From NCBI GenBank assembly GCA_030043215.1, contig JASHYG010000157.1, forward strand, positions 1 to 14,108: 14,108 nucleotides of DNA. Reading direction: 5' to 3'. The stretch comes from Gammaproteobacteria bacterium (GTDB lineage: Bacteria > Pseudomonadota > Gammaproteobacteria > Steroidobacterales > Steroidobacteraceae). A program made the position numbers and the translations under genes. Below, piece by piece: positions 13,765 to 14,108 of this stretch (position 1 is the stretch's first letter; each line of letters starts with the position of its first letter). The notes under the pieces are model-generated. The model had not been told where the DNA came from. It searched no databases and saw only the letters and a list, made by a program, of their open reading frames with translations.

Positions 13765-13765
13765 C

Positions 13766-14108
13766 CTAGGGCGGCGGACCGAACGAGCGCTCGGCGGCGG
13801 GACCGGCCGCTTTGATTGCGTTGGCGCGCGAGATCAGGAAGTCGCGCACCGCTACCGTGTCCTCGGGCTTTAAGTCTTTCGCGAAGGAGCCCATGCCCTT
13901 GTCCGCCCGCACCCCCTGCAACACCACCGCATCGAAGCCGTCCTGCGTCCACAGCAGCGGCGTGACGGTGAGGTTCGGGAAGCTGGTGCGGGCCTGCCTG
14001 CCATTGACGCCGTGGCAGATCGAGCAGTACTGCGAGTAGACCTCGCTCCCATGCGCGATCACGGCGGCCGAGGCCGTCGAGGGCGGCGGATTGAGCTGCG
14101 GGGGCGTG
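13766..14108 (-). CDS. Cytochrome c domain, probable PQQ dehydrogenase C-terminus (partial)
   Basis: The 3' end of a gene that begins beyond the right edge; 113 complete codons are visible before TAG 13766-13768. The translation starts TPPQLNPPPSTASAAVIAHGSEVYSQY, then CSICHG, a CxxCH heme c site, with a candidate axial methionine in DKGMGSF and a helix PEDTVAVRDFLISRA. The proline-rich linker plus 'GxxxYxxYCxxCHG' is the usual C-terminal cytochrome of periplasmic quinohemoprotein (PQQ-dependent) alcohol dehydrogenases, which passes electrons from PQQ to the respiratory chain. A free-standing cytochrome is the alternative, since the PQQ propeller is outside the window. The frame is open through the edge; GTG 14062 is inside the linker and not a start. 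Confidence 0.85.
   Translation of the reverse strand, partial: TPPQLNPPPSTASAAVIAHGSEVYSQYCSICHGVNGRQARTSFPNLTVTPLLWTQDGFDAVVLQGVRADKGMGSFAKDLKPEDTVAVRDFLISRANAIKAAGPAAERSFGPPP

Noticed and set aside
1..14108. CRISPR arrays, tRNA or rRNA genes, insertion sequences, phage attachment sites
   Set aside because: No spaced direct repeats, cloverleaf or ribosomal sequence, transposase-like protein or terminal inverted repeats were seen on reading both strands.

Overview
This window is GC-rich bacterial DNA, dense with genes. The gene content looks like a soil or aquatic gammaproteobacterium of the Steroidobacteraceae/Nevskiales kind, or a similar metagenome-assembled genome. That placement is inference: it rests on the mix of AHHS-type secreted proteins (DUF6152), DUF6644-type membrane proteins, secreted 'PDxSGxW' proteins and a quinohemoprotein fragment. 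No rRNA, tRNA, transposase, phage gene or CRISPR array was seen.

Layout, left to right. (1) 3-209 (+): C-terminal end of an alpha/beta hydrolase. (2) 275-1855 (-): a Tat-exported small protein with TDPD repeats, followed by a JmjC/cupin_4 oxygenase. (3) 2093-5864 (+): a secreted PDFSGIW protein, a DUF6152 protein and two FtsX-type ABC permeases, with no ATPase in view. (4) 5916-9015 (-): a 462-residue secreted protein, a DUF6152 protein and two DUF6644-type membrane proteins. (5) 9275-13316 (-): a compact run of two NTF2/SnoaL-like secreted proteins, a second PDxSGxW protein, a third DUF6152 protein and a ClC H+/Cl- exchanger. (6) 13532-13651 (+): a 39-residue basic protein. (7) 13766-14108 (-): cytochrome c tail of a probable PQQ-dependent dehydrogenase, cut by the window edge.

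The main pattern is a module that occurs three times: a large secreted protein of the PDxSGxW type (or a distant relative) followed directly by a DUF6152 protein. Each DUF6152 precursor has a predicted signal-peptidase site right before His-His-Ser, so the mature protein would begin with histidine. Each module carries a different companion: FtsX permeases, DUF6644 membrane proteins, or NTF2-like proteins with ClC. This suggests an uncharacterised envelope system. A possible metal-binding role is inference only.

The second pattern is the Tat/TDPD-repeat protein next to the JmjC oxygenase, which may be a substrate and its hydroxylase. The JmjC reading frame also extends upstream of any ordinary start codon. 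No gene-free stretch exceeds 300 bases; the longest are 9016-9274, 1856-2092 and 13317-13531.
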